Positions 56,039 through 64,000 of a stretch of 64,000 nucleotides of DNA are shown here, piece by piece (position 1 is the stretch's first letter; every line of letters starts with the position of its first letter). The notes below the pieces were generated by a model. That model saw only the letters and a list, made by a program, of their open reading frames with translations. It did no database searches and was not told the origin of the DNA. Source of the DNA: Planctomycetota bacterium (GTDB lineage Bacteria > Planctomycetota > Planctomycetia > Pirellulales > Pirellulaceae); NCBI GenBank assembly GCA_014238905.1, contig JABAAE010000009.1:1-64000 (forward strand). The letters are read 5' to 3'. The position numbers and the translations under genes are program-made.

Positions 56039-57016
56039 ATGAAAAGAGACACTTCACAAAGAACAGCCTTCACGTTGGTTGAGCTACTGGTAGTAATCGC
56101 CATTATTGGCATCCTCATTTCCTTGTTGCTGCCCGCAGTTCAGGCAGCGCGAGAAGCAGCTCGACGAACACAATGCAGTAATAACTTAAAGCAACTCGCA
56201 TTGGCTTCTCATAATTATCATGACACCCTCAAAGTATTCCCTCCGGGATTTGTCCGCGACTTCAACATGTTTGGAAGCAAGAGCAAAAGAAGCAACTGGG
56301 GCTGGGCTGCTTTCCTTTTGAACTACATGGAACTTGGAAATCTATCGGACGATCTGGAGGTTTACGGCGACCCTCTCTTTATTGCAGCCGATGACCCTGA
56401 CAAACTAGCCATTCTTCAAAAACCAATTGCCCAGTTCTGGTGTCCGTCCGACGGCGCGGTGCTGGATTATGACGACCGCTATAGGTACCGCAGCTTATTC
56501 ACCAACGCCGGGAAGCGGCCCTTTGCCGCGGCCTCGAGCTATATCGGTGTGAATAATTATCGCCAACTCTATTGGAACCCTCAGGGGCTATTCCATATCT
56601 ACGACACAAGGCTCCGATGGGGATCTCGTCATGAAAATATGGCAAAGATTTTTGATGGAACATCCAACACTCTCCTGTTCGGGGAACGCGTTCGTTTCAT
56701 CGCACGACCCGGCAACCTGATTCCGATGGATTGCGGTTCCGGAATGCTCTGGGGGGCACGTCGTGATAACGGTGGCGACAAATGGGGTTACACAAGCAAT
56801 TTGGGTGGGTTCCGAAACAAAATTAACTACCCGACTTGGCATTGTCGGCACGGATTTAGCAGCAACCATCCCGGTGGTGCGAATTTCGCAATGGCAGACG
56901 CCTCGATACAGTTTATCAGCGATACTGTTGAACACCGCGTTGGTGGTCCAGCGGACAGCGTCATTGAGTACTTGGCGGCCAAAGCGGATGGAGAACCGGT
57001 CAGCCTGCAACAATAA
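56039..57016 (+). CDS. DUF1559 pseudopilin-like protein
   Basis: 325 residues. Class III prepilin leader (AFTLVELLVVIAIIGILISLLLPAVQAAREAAR split by the cleavage site before the Phe), then the DUF1559 region: CSNNLKQLALASHNYHDTLK, FPPGF, GTSNTLLFGER and the C-terminal HPGGANFAMADASIQFIS. These proteins are expanded in Planctomycetes and are thought to be processed and assembled by a type II-secretion/pilus-like machine. It is probably co-expressed with the lipoprotein upstream. Confidence 0.93.
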   Translation: MKRDTSQRTAFTLVELLVVIAIIGILISLLLPAVQAAREAARRTQCSNNLKQLALASHNYHDTLKVFPPGFVRDFNMFGSKSKRSNWGWAAFLLNYMELGNLSDDLEVYGDPLFIAADDPDKLAILQKPIAQFWCPSDGAVLDYDDRYRYRSLFTNAGKRPFAAASSYIGVNNYRQLYWNPQGLFHIYDTRLRWGSRHENMAKIFDGTSNTLLFGERVRFIARPGNLIPMDCGSGMLWGARRDNGGDKWGYTSNLGGFRNKINYPTWHCRHGFSSNHPGGANFAMADASIQFISDTVEHRVGGPADSVIEYLAAKADGEPVSLQQ

Positions 57017-57023
57017 GATCATG

Positions 57024-57062
57024 TTGAATTCGCCAGACAGGCGAATTCAATGAACACTTTTT
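57024..57062 (+). terminator. Rho-independent terminator
   Basis: Perfect 11-base stem TTGAATTCGCC / GGCGAATTCAA with loop AGACA, followed seven bases later by TTTTT. It lies seven bases after the DUF1559 stop. Confidence 0.78.
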
Positions 57063-57284
57063 GTTGACCACCAGCGGTGACAAGACCTGGCTAAAGGAAT
57101 GGACTGGACAGCAATATGGTCGGCGTCATGCCGAAAGTAAAGAGAGTCCGGTTTGAGGACCATCGACTGTTGCAGGCATATCGGATTACTTCGATGAGGA
57201 GCGAAAACCCAATAAATCAAGCTTTGACACCCGGAGAGATTCCAGTCTCACAGAGTCTTGGAATGACGTCGTCTAGAGATCATT

Positions 57285-57340
57285 TTACTGCCACTCTATT
57301 ACGGCCACCCTATTACGGCCACCCTATTACTGCCACCCTG
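57285..57340. repeat. 14-base tandem repeat (4 copies)
   Basis: Four units of TTAC[GT]GCCAC[CT]CTA with few changes (57285, 57299, 57313 and 57327). Noncoding, upstream of the TctA gene. Confidence 0.92.
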
Positions 57341-57467
57341 ACATCTGCATCGACCTGGTTGACTGGCGTCCGAAGGTCTGGCGCGAACCTCGCTGCGCTG
57401 ACTTGATACTTGATTCTTTTCCGATCACTGAAAACTCTTCTACCAAAACCTGACTCTGATCCGCCGC

Positions 57468-58961
57468 ATGCATGAAGCAATGATTCAACTGCTGACGCCA
57501 GTCGGACTGCTAACGGTGGTGGTCGGCACAGCATTAGGTGTTTTCGTGGGAGCAATTCCTGGGCTAACCGGCACCATGCTCATCGCCTTAACGTTGCCGT
57601 TGACATTTGGAGCCGACCCTTTACTGGCCATGACATTTCTGATCAGCATTTACGTCGGGGCGATCAGCGGTGGAATGATCTCAGCGACGCTCCTGAGAAT
57701 GCCGGGAACCCCGGCTTCGATCGTGACCACATTCGATGGTTACCCCATGGCCCAAAAAGGCCAACCCGAACGAGCGCTGGGCCTTGGAATCATGTCGTCG
57801 TTGATTGGCGGTTTAATTTCGTGGATTTTCCTGTTTTCCATCGCCAAACCCATTGCGGGCATCGCCATTAGTTTTGGCCCTTTCGATTATTTTTCTCTGG
57901 TCATGATGGCAATGGTTTTGATCGCCACGATTGGCGGCAGATCCCTGTCGCGATCCCTCTTTTCGGGGTTCCTGGGAATCCTTCTGTCAATGCCAGGGAT
58001 CGTCCAGGCAACCGGAGAAACCCGCTTAACATTTGGTATCCCGATGTTGAACGATGGATTTCAATTACTCCCAGTTCTGATCGGCATGTTCGCTGTCAAC
58101 CAAATCCTGCGCGACATCGTCAACTCGGATCAGCATCAGGCTTCTGCCGCCATTGCGACATCTGGCGCAACGATCCGACTAGTCGACGTTAAGAAAAACT
58201 GGGTGAATCTGTTAAGATCTTCACTGGTTGGAACCTGGATCGGCTTGCTGCCTGGAATTGGTGCCAACATCGGATCGGTCACCGCTTATTCGATTGCCAA
58301 AAGCTCGTCGAAACATCCTGATGAATTTGGTTCTGGGTGTGAGGACGGGATCATTGCAGCTGAATCTGCCAACAACGCCACAATTGGAGGCGCTTTAATT
58401 CCATTGGTCGCGGTGGGTATTCCGGGATCGGTTGTCGAAGCCGTTTTGCTGGGGGCATTGGTGATTCATGGTTTTCAACCAGGCCCCCGATTATTCGATC
58501 AAAGCCCGGAATTGGTTTACACCATTATCTTTGCCTGCCTGGCTGCCACTTTAGCAATGGCTTTGATTTCCTATTTTTCAATGAGGCTATTGGCGAGCCT
58601 AACGCGAATTCCGTTGCGTTTCCTCCTGCCAATCATACTCACCTTTTGCGTGGTTGGGTCCTTTGCGATTTCCAGCCGACTCTTTGACGTCTGGGTAATG
58701 ATTGGATTTGGCTTGTTGGCCTATTTCCTGGAATCACGCCGAATCCCTCTGGCTCCTCTGGTAATCGGATTTGTTTTGGGCCCCATTGCGGAAGAAAATC
58801 TTTCGGCAGCTCTGATGAGCAGCAATGGAGACTGGAGCCCTCTTTTGACCGAGTCTAAATCGCTATTTTTCCTGCTGGTGGCAGTCATCATGCTGGCATT
58901 ACCTGCTTGGCGTTGCCATCGCAAAAACAAGGAGGGGAAAAATGCGATTGAGAAATTTTAG
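57468..58961 (+). CDS. tctA: Tripartite tricarboxylate transporter, TctA-type large permease
   Basis: 497 residues and about 11-12 membrane helices. TctA-family motifs: GVFVGAIPGLTGTMLIALTLPLTFG, YVGAISGGMISATLLRMPGTPASIVTTFDGYPMAQKG-type region, LVGTWIGLLPGIGANIGS, ESANNATIGGALIPLVAVGIPGS. It forms the main channel of a binding-protein-dependent secondary transporter for organic anions. It overlaps the start of the TctC-TctB gene by 20 bases, so translation is coupled. Gene order (A before C/B) is the reverse of the common tctCBA order. Confidence 0.93.
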   Translation: MHEAMIQLLTPVGLLTVVVGTALGVFVGAIPGLTGTMLIALTLPLTFGADPLLAMTFLISIYVGAISGGMISATLLRMPGTPASIVTTFDGYPMAQKGQPERALGLGIMSSLIGGLISWIFLFSIAKPIAGIAISFGPFDYFSLVMMAMVLIATIGGRSLSRSLFSGFLGILLSMPGIVQATGETRLTFGIPMLNDGFQLLPVLIGMFAVNQILRDIVNSDQHQASAAIATSGATIRLVDVKKNWVNLLRSSLVGTWIGLLPGIGANIGSVTAYSIAKSSSKHPDEFGSGCEDGIIAAESANNATIGGALIPLVAVGIPGSVVEAVLLGALVIHGFQPGPRLFDQSPELVYTIIFACLAATLAMALISYFSMRLLASLTRIPLRFLLPIILTFCVVGSFAISSRLFDVWVMIGFGLLAYFLESRRIPLAPLVIGFVLGPIAEENLSAALMSSNGDWSPLLTESKSLFFLLVAVIMLALPAWRCHRKNKEGKNAIEKF

Positions 58962-60297
58962 AAAACACGCGGTCTCCGTTTTGATTGTGTTGCTGTTTGC
59001 CTGGCAGCAGGCTGATTATTTTACAAATCAAGGCCGATCTGATTTCCCTAACAAACCTATTCAAATCGTAGTCCCCTATCTCGCTGGTGGTGGCACCGAT
59101 ACGTTTGCCCGCATCATTCAAAATTCGTTGAACGAAACCAATCGGCTTCGCGTACCCGTCGTCATCCTCAATCAGGATGGTGGTTCGGCGACTGTTGGAA
59201 GTCGGTATGTCAAAAATTCGCCGGCGGACGGTTATCGTTTACTTTGCCACCACGAGGGCATCATCGCCACCAAGTTAGCAGGCGTGGTCGACTATGGGGT
59301 GGAGGCCTTCCGACCGGTCGCTCAAACCGGCAGCATCGTTCTACTGATGGTCGTCCGCGCTGATTCAAAACACAAATCTCTAGTTGACTTACTAAAAGCG
59401 GCACAATTGAACCCCAATGAGATCCGGGTTGGAGCCAACCAGGGCTCTCCGGCCTATTTTATTTGCAGACAGATCCTGTCTGAATACGCTGGCGCCAATT
59501 TCAATTTTGTTTCCGCCAGTGGGGCCAAACGTTTTTCCTATCTTCTCGGCGGAAAGCTGGATGCCGGGATTTTCTCTCTCGCGGAATACCTCGCATTTCG
59601 CAACACAAATGACGCACCACCCTCGGAAAATATTCTGGCGATTGGCAACTTCGGACTTCAACGCCATCCGGCCATCACCGATGTGGCAACCTCGGCAGAG
59701 CAAGGTTTCCAAACCCAAGCAGAAAACGCTTTTTATTTCTGGGCCCCATTGGAAACACCTGATTCTGTTGTCGAAGTTCTCGCATCCGCCTTCGAGCATA
59801 CCTTAAAAGATCCGCTTGTAATCGACCAACTGGATCGACTGTCACTGGATCCGATCTTTCGTAGTGGTTTGGAATTAGAGGAACATCTGAAACATCGTGT
59901 CGAGGCCTTCGAAAAACTGGCAGTCGAAGTAGATGCGGACCTGCCTGATTTTGCATTCTGGGTCATCGTGACGGTTATTATCCTGCTAGGGTTTGTGATA
60001 TTTCAGGCTTATTTCGATAAAGACAAGTCGACGGCCGATCACCCCTTTTCGGCAAGTCAGAATATCCCTTTCAACCTCCAAGGAGGAACTTCCCTGGTCA
60101 TCCTGCTGGGATACGTGACCGCTTTACAGGTTGGTGTTCCGTTTATCATGTCAACTCCCTTGGCGATATTCCTGATCGGGGGCACGATTGCCAAGTGGCA
60201 ATCCAAGCATCTTTACTCGCTGGCACAGATAGCGTTGCTTGGCAGTTCTAGTATCCACTTGATTTTTACAGAAATTTTTACGGTGGCTTTGCCCTGA
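58942..60297 (+). CDS. Fused TctC-type binding protein and TctB-type small permease
   Basis: 451 residues. An excellent ribosome site (AAGGAGG) precedes the ATG inside the TctA gene. Residues 8-25 are a signal or anchor segment. Residues 35-330 are a TctC/Bug-type periplasmic binding protein (FPNKPIQIVVPYLAGGGTD, NQDGGSATVGSRYV, GANQGSPAYFICR). Residues 337-356, 382-398, 400-417 and 424-448 are four membrane helices like the small TctB subunit (GVPFIMSTPLAIFLIGG). The two parts are normally separate genes. The layout puts the binding domain outside and tethers it to its own permease. Ligand unknown, probably a carboxylate. Confidence 0.85.
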   Translation: MRLRNFRKHAVSVLIVLLFAWQQADYFTNQGRSDFPNKPIQIVVPYLAGGGTDTFARIIQNSLNETNRLRVPVVILNQDGGSATVGSRYVKNSPADGYRLLCHHEGIIATKLAGVVDYGVEAFRPVAQTGSIVLLMVVRADSKHKSLVDLLKAAQLNPNEIRVGANQGSPAYFICRQILSEYAGANFNFVSASGAKRFSYLLGGKLDAGIFSLAEYLAFRNTNDAPPSENILAIGNFGLQRHPAITDVATSAEQGFQTQAENAFYFWAPLETPDSVVEVLASAFEHTLKDPLVIDQLDRLSLDPIFRSGLELEEHLKHRVEAFEKLAVEVDADLPDFAFWVIVTVIILLGFVIFQAYFDKDKSTADHPFSASQNIPFNLQGGTSLVILLGYVTALQVGVPFIMSTPLAIFLIGGTIAKWQSKHLYSLAQIALLGSSSIHLIFTEIFTVALP

Positions 60298-60380
60298 GGG
60301 GGTAGCAACGTTTACATTAATCCTTCCCGTCAATTCACTGCCTCGTTTTCTTTCCCTGCACGTCATACCCCACAATAAAA

Positions 60381-61814
60381 ATGCAACCTAATATCATTTT
60401 CATCATCACCGACCAACAACGTTTCGACACCATTGCGGAACTGGGGTACCAGTACATGGACACTCCCAATCTGGATCGACTGGTAAGGGAAGGGGTCACC
60501 TTTGAAAACTGCTTTATCACCGCAGCTTCCTGCGCGCCGGCACGGGCGAGCTTATTTACTGGCCATTACCCACACACCACCGGGATCCTTCGAAACGGTG
60601 ACCGTTGGACGAAAGGCTGGACAACCGATTTGCAAAAGGCTGGGTACCACACCGTCAACGTCGGAAAAATGCATACTTGGCCGCATCATACTCCAATGGG
60701 ATTTGATCAACGATATGTCGTAGAAAACAAAGATCGCTACCTCGAAGCGAGGTGGTTTTTTGATGAGTGGGACAAAGCGTTGAGAGCCAGAGGATTAGTG
60801 AAACAACAGAGAGAACTTTACCGGAAACGTTCGGATTATCGCGAAAGCCTGGGTGCCTTTGAATGGTTGCTGGACGAAGACATGCATCCAGACATGTTTG
60901 TTGGTGACCTCGCGGTTTGGTGGTTAAAAAACTATCCGCTAACGCAACCTCTTTTCCTTGAAATCGGATTCCCAGGGCCCCACCCGCCATACGACCCGAT
61001 TCCCAGGTATACCCAGCGATATCTGGACCAAGATGATCTCAATATACTACCGGTCACCGCCGAAGAGCTCGAGGCACAACCCCAACCCCTTAAGGGAATG
61101 CGAGTTCACAATACAGAGGTGGACCACGACTCGGTCCATTTCCTGATGAATCCCACCCCGCAACAGCGACATCGTCAGCGAGCTTTTTACCATGCCAACG
61201 TCACGATGATCGACGAAAAAATCGGTGAGATTCTCAACACGCTTGAGGCGACCGGCTATGCGGAGAACACGATCGTGATCTTTACCTCTGATCATGGAGA
61301 TTGTCTGACCGATCATGGACACAGCCAAAAATGGACGATGTACGACATAATCACCAAAGTGCCGACGATCGTTTGGTCTCCATCCTTGATTGAAGGAGGC
61401 CGAAAAGTGCAAGGGATGTGCCAACAGTTTGATTTGGGAGCTACCATTCTCGAGCTGGCAGGCGCTACTATCGATTACCCCATGGCTGCACGCTCTCTGT
61501 TACCGGTCTTAACAAATCAACAAGGCGACTCAGAGCCTCTTCGAGATATCGTCTTTGCTGAACAGGCGAGAGACGGAAACCTGACTGAAACAGATTTGAT
61601 GACCATGGTGCGAACAAAAAAATGGAAACTCGTTCATTTTCTTGAGGAGTCCTTTGGGCAACTTTTTGATCTACACAACGACCCGCACGAGGTCCACAAT
61701 CTGTGGGATTCGCCCGAATTTGCCGTCGTTAAAACAGAGCTCTTGGACAAGCTCCGGGAATGGAGGATGCGGGACGGTTTCAACAACGCTGAGCTCTGGA
61801 AAAACGTACGATAA
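60381..61814 (+). CDS. Sulfatase without signal peptide (cytoplasmic)
   Basis: 477 residues that begin directly with MQPNIIFIITDQQRFD, so no export signal. Formylglycine motif CAPAR (Cys51; Ala in the position often Ser/Thr), NVGKMHTWP, TSDHGDCLTDHG. It is shaped like the choline-sulfatase/phosphonate-monoester-hydrolase side of the family rather than the exported arylsulfatases. It follows the TctA/TctC-TctB genes by 83 bases on the same strand, suggesting that the transporter delivers its substrate (inference). Confidence 0.88.
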   Translation: MQPNIIFIITDQQRFDTIAELGYQYMDTPNLDRLVREGVTFENCFITAASCAPARASLFTGHYPHTTGILRNGDRWTKGWTTDLQKAGYHTVNVGKMHTWPHHTPMGFDQRYVVENKDRYLEARWFFDEWDKALRARGLVKQQRELYRKRSDYRESLGAFEWLLDEDMHPDMFVGDLAVWWLKNYPLTQPLFLEIGFPGPHPPYDPIPRYTQRYLDQDDLNILPVTAEELEAQPQPLKGMRVHNTEVDHDSVHFLMNPTPQQRHRQRAFYHANVTMIDEKIGEILNTLEATGYAENTIVIFTSDHGDCLTDHGHSQKWTMYDIITKVPTIVWSPSLIEGGRKVQGMCQQFDLGATILELAGATIDYPMAARSLLPVLTNQQGDSEPLRDIVFAEQARDGNLTETDLMTMVRTKKWKLVHFLEESFGQLFDLHNDPHEVHNLWDSPEFAVVKTELLDKLREWRMRDGFNNAELWKNVR

Positions 61815-62211
61815 CAGGTCACCGTGTCATTTTTTTCTTTTGCCGTTTGCTGGTCGATGAACTTTATTGATCCAGCGTTTACACTGTGCCACCGAACCAG
61901 CCTAAATCGTTGAGCGATGCCTGCCATTGCACAGCACCGTTTCGATCCGCGAGGACCAAACGAGCGACAAACCGAAAGAACGACGCGGCCAGTAAAAAAC
62001 CAGTCTCCCTTTCAGGTAATGTCCACGTCTACTAGAATCCATGGATGGGATTTTTCGCAATACCTTGCACCAAAATACGGCTGCTTTGTGAAAAACCATC
62101 CACAGCAGTCACCGGCCGAGACACCGACAGCCGGTTTCTACCAAGAAATCACTAGGTTTTTCCACCTTGGTGCCCGTTTCCGAGATTAAACCCTCTTTCA
62201 AAATCAGCAGC
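61815..62211. other. Intergenic region
   Basis: 397 bases between plus-strand genes. A T-rich stretch (61829-61840) follows the sulfatase stop without a convincing stem. The rest should hold the lepA promoter. No gene supported. Confidence 0.45.
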
Positions 62212-64000
62212 ATGAAACACATTCGCAATTTTTGCATCATCGCGCACATTGACCACGGAAAATCGACCCTGGCTGATCGATTAATTCAGGTCTGCGGTGG
62301 AGTTACCCAACGTGAATTTCAAGATCAGTTGTTGGATTCGATGGATATCGAAAGAGAACGCGGTATCACAATCAAAAGTAACACCGTGACGCTCGATTAC
62401 CGCGGTGCTGATGGGAAGGAATACGTTTTGAATTTAATCGACACACCCGGCCACGTCGATTTTTCCCATGAGGTCAGACGTTCGCTAATGGCTTGTGAGG
62501 GCGCGCTGATAATTGTAGATGCCTCCCAAGGCGTCGAAGCCCAAACCGTCGCCAATCTTTACCTCGCACTGGAATATGATCTGGAGCTGTTACCGGTCAT
62601 CAACAAAATTGACCTTCCAGCAGCTGACACTGACCGGGCCCGGATTGCCATTGACTCAGAATTGGGACTCGACCCGTTTGAAGCGATTTTGATTTCGGCC
62701 AAAAATGGGATTGGAGTGGATGATGTTCTAGAAGGCATCGTGCAAAAACTCCCTTGTCCATCCGGGGATCCCGGAGCTCCCTTGAAAGCCTTGGTGTTCG
62801 ATGCACATTTCGACAAATACCGTGGAGTCATCCTGCAGTGCCGGGTGATGGAGGGAATGCTCAAACCAAAAGACACAATCCATTTCATGCACGCCGATCG
62901 TGACTTCACCGTAGATGAAGTCGGCTATAACCAGTTGAAACTGACTCCTCAGGAACAGCTTCGAGCAGGCGAGGTCGGTTATATCGTCGCCGGGGTAAAA
63001 AGTGTTCAGGATATTGAAATTGGCGATACCATTACCCTTGCTGAAAATCCGGCGGAGAATCCCATCCCTGGTTACCAGGAAGCCAAACAGGTCGTCTTTT
63101 CATCCATTTACCCCATGAGTACCGATGATTATGTTGACCTGACCAAAGCGCTCGACAAATTGGCCATCAATGACGCCGCTTTGACTTTTGAAAAAGACAG
63201 TTCGGCTGCGCTGGGTTTTGGGTTTCGATGCGGTTTCCTAGGTCTGTTACACCTCGATGTGATCCAAGAACGCCTCCAACGTGAATTTGACCTTGGCCTG
63301 GTTATTTCGGCCCCGTCGGTAAAGTACAAGATCATGTTAAAGGATGGAAAAGAAATCGAAGTCGACAACCCCAGCTATTGGCCCGATCCATCCCAAATTG
63401 ATTCCACCACCGAACCCTATATCAAAGCGTCAATCCTGACACCGGAAGAATTCGTGGGACCGGTCATGGACTTATGCCGGGAACATCGGTCCGAGAGCCA
63501 AACCATGAATTACCTTTCCGCGGGTCGTCTGGAAGTGTCCAGTGAAATGCCTCTTGGTGAAGTCCTTTTTGACTTCTATGGAAAATTAAAGATGATCACC
63601 CGCGGATATGGGTCGTTCGATTATGAGCCTATCGAATACCGAAAAACTGACATCGTCAAGGTCGACATCCTGGTCAATAAGGAACCCGTCGACACTCTTT
63701 CGTATTTAGTTCATCGGGAAAAAGCGAGAACACGCGCCCTACACTACTGTGAACGACTCGCCAAAGAAATCCCCCGACACCAATTCAAGATACCGATTCA
63801 GGGAGTGATTGGCGGCACTGTAATAGCCAGGTCAACCATTGCACCTTTTCGAAAGGACGTAACAGAGAAACTCTATGGTGGCGATGTGACCCGAAAAAAG
63901 AAGCTGCTTGAAAAACAGAAAAAAGGCAAGGCTAAAATGAAACAATTCGGAAATGTCAATATTCCTCAGAAAGCATTTGTAGCAGTCCTTCAAACCGACA
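62212..64000 (+). CDS. lepA: Elongation factor 4 (LepA), 3' partial
   Basis: GTPase that acts on the ribosome (EF4). Visible: P-loop AHIDHGKSTLADRL, switch I/II region ERERGITIKSNTV and DTPGHVDFSHEV, NKIDLP (G4), SAKNG (G5), and the LepA-specific C-terminal part (GFGFRCGFLGLLHLDV, YGSFDYEP, DILVNKEPVD, GNVNIPQKAF). About 596 codons are in the window, so only a few C-terminal residues are missing. ATG 62212 gives the conserved start MKHIRNFCIIAHIDHGK. Confidence 0.97.
   Translation, partial: MKHIRNFCIIAHIDHGKSTLADRLIQVCGGVTQREFQDQLLDSMDIERERGITIKSNTVTLDYRGADGKEYVLNLIDTPGHVDFSHEVRRSLMACEGALIIVDASQGVEAQTVANLYLALEYDLELLPVINKIDLPAADTDRARIAIDSELGLDPFEAILISAKNGIGVDDVLEGIVQKLPCPSGDPGAPLKALVFDAHFDKYRGVILQCRVMEGMLKPKDTIHFMHADRDFTVDEVGYNQLKLTPQEQLRAGEVGYIVAGVKSVQDIEIGDTITLAENPAENPIPGYQEAKQVVFSSIYPMSTDDYVDLTKALDKLAINDAALTFEKDSSAALGFGFRCGFLGLLHLDVIQERLQREFDLGLVISAPSVKYKIMLKDGKEIEVDNPSYWPDPSQIDSTTEPYIKASILTPEEFVGPVMDLCREHRSESQTMNYLSAGRLEVSSEMPLGEVLFDFYGKLKMITRGYGSFDYEPIEYRKTDIVKVDILVNKEPVDTLSYLVHREKARTRALHYCERLAKEIPRHQFKIPIQGVIGGTVIARSTIAPFRKDVTEKLYGGDVTRKKKLLEKQKKGKAKMKQFGNVNIPQKAFVAVLQTD

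Larger units (their letters stand above)
57017..57467. other. Intergenic region with tandem repeat
   Basis: 451 bases containing the DUF1559 terminator and a 14-base tandem repeat (57285-57340), 128 bases before the TctA start. No gene supported. Confidence 0.5.

Overview
The window looks like a chromosomal segment of a planctomycete (Planctomycetota, Planctomycetia-like; genus not determinable). The evidence is the mix of families: many Cys-type sulfatases, Tat-exported Gfo/Idh/MocA oxidoreductases, a DUF1501 / DUF1549-DUF1553 pair with planctomycete-type cytochrome motifs, a DUF1559 pseudopilin-like protein beside a carboxypeptidase-regulatory-like lipoprotein, and a PEP-CTERM repeat protein. 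Composition is uneven: the sulfatase at 3.1-4.7 kb is strongly GC-rich (about 70% in a sampled 60 bases), whereas the signalling genes near 47 kb are near 42% in a sampled 60 bases. I see no tRNA, rRNA, CRISPR array or intact insertion sequence.

Layout. 0-8.3 kb (+): a sulfatase cluster. It holds a fused FAD oxidoreductase/EF-hand/sulfatase (5' end outside the window), a GC-rich sulfatase, a Tat-exported TIM-barrel glycosidase-like protein, a further sulfatase flanked by near-perfect 25-base direct repeats, and a truncated sulfatase. 8.4-9.9 kb (-): Amt ammonium transporter. 10.7-14.7 kb (+): a 1339-residue protein with 13 T5SS/PEP-CTERM-type repeats and a PEP-CTERM sorting tail. 14.8-22.9 kb (-): a tight five-gene unit (DUF1501, PD40 propeller, PPC-type protein, DUF1549/DUF1553 cytochrome, haem/WD40 protein). 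23.4-27.8 kb: DUF3050 protein and a divergent pair of Tat-exported dehydrogenase-like proteins. 28.7-34.5 kb (+): FHA-EAL protein, a PAS/GAF hybrid kinase with its own Hpt domain, and a REC protein with an RsbW-like ATPase. 34.6-39.6 kb (-): alpha-solenoid-like exported protein, old-yellow-enzyme-type reductase, lactonase propeller. 40.2-50.2 kb (+): AI-2E-type permease, second hybrid kinase with Hpt, an OprP-like porin, an exported protein of unknown function, a third membrane hybrid kinase, and an APC permease. 50.3-53.1 kb (-): alpha/beta-hydrolase-like protein, YihY/BrkB protein, a small 16-residue-repeat exported protein. 53.5-64 kb (+): another exported sulfatase, a lipoprotein plus DUF1559 pseudopilin, a TctA permease, a TctC-TctB fusion, a sulfatase without a signal peptide, and LepA (3' end outside the window).

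How they may work together (inference). The sulfatases, glycosidase-like protein and exported oxidoreductases fit degradation of sulfated polysaccharide, mostly outside the cytoplasm. The TctA / TctC-TctB / cytoplasmic sulfatase run suggests import of a small, possibly sulfated, organic anion followed by intracellular desulfation. The kinases, FHA-EAL protein and RsbW-like protein form a dense phosphorelay and cyclic-di-GMP region with no DNA-binding response regulator in view. The porin / unknown exported protein / membrane kinase triplet is a candidate envelope-sensing unit.
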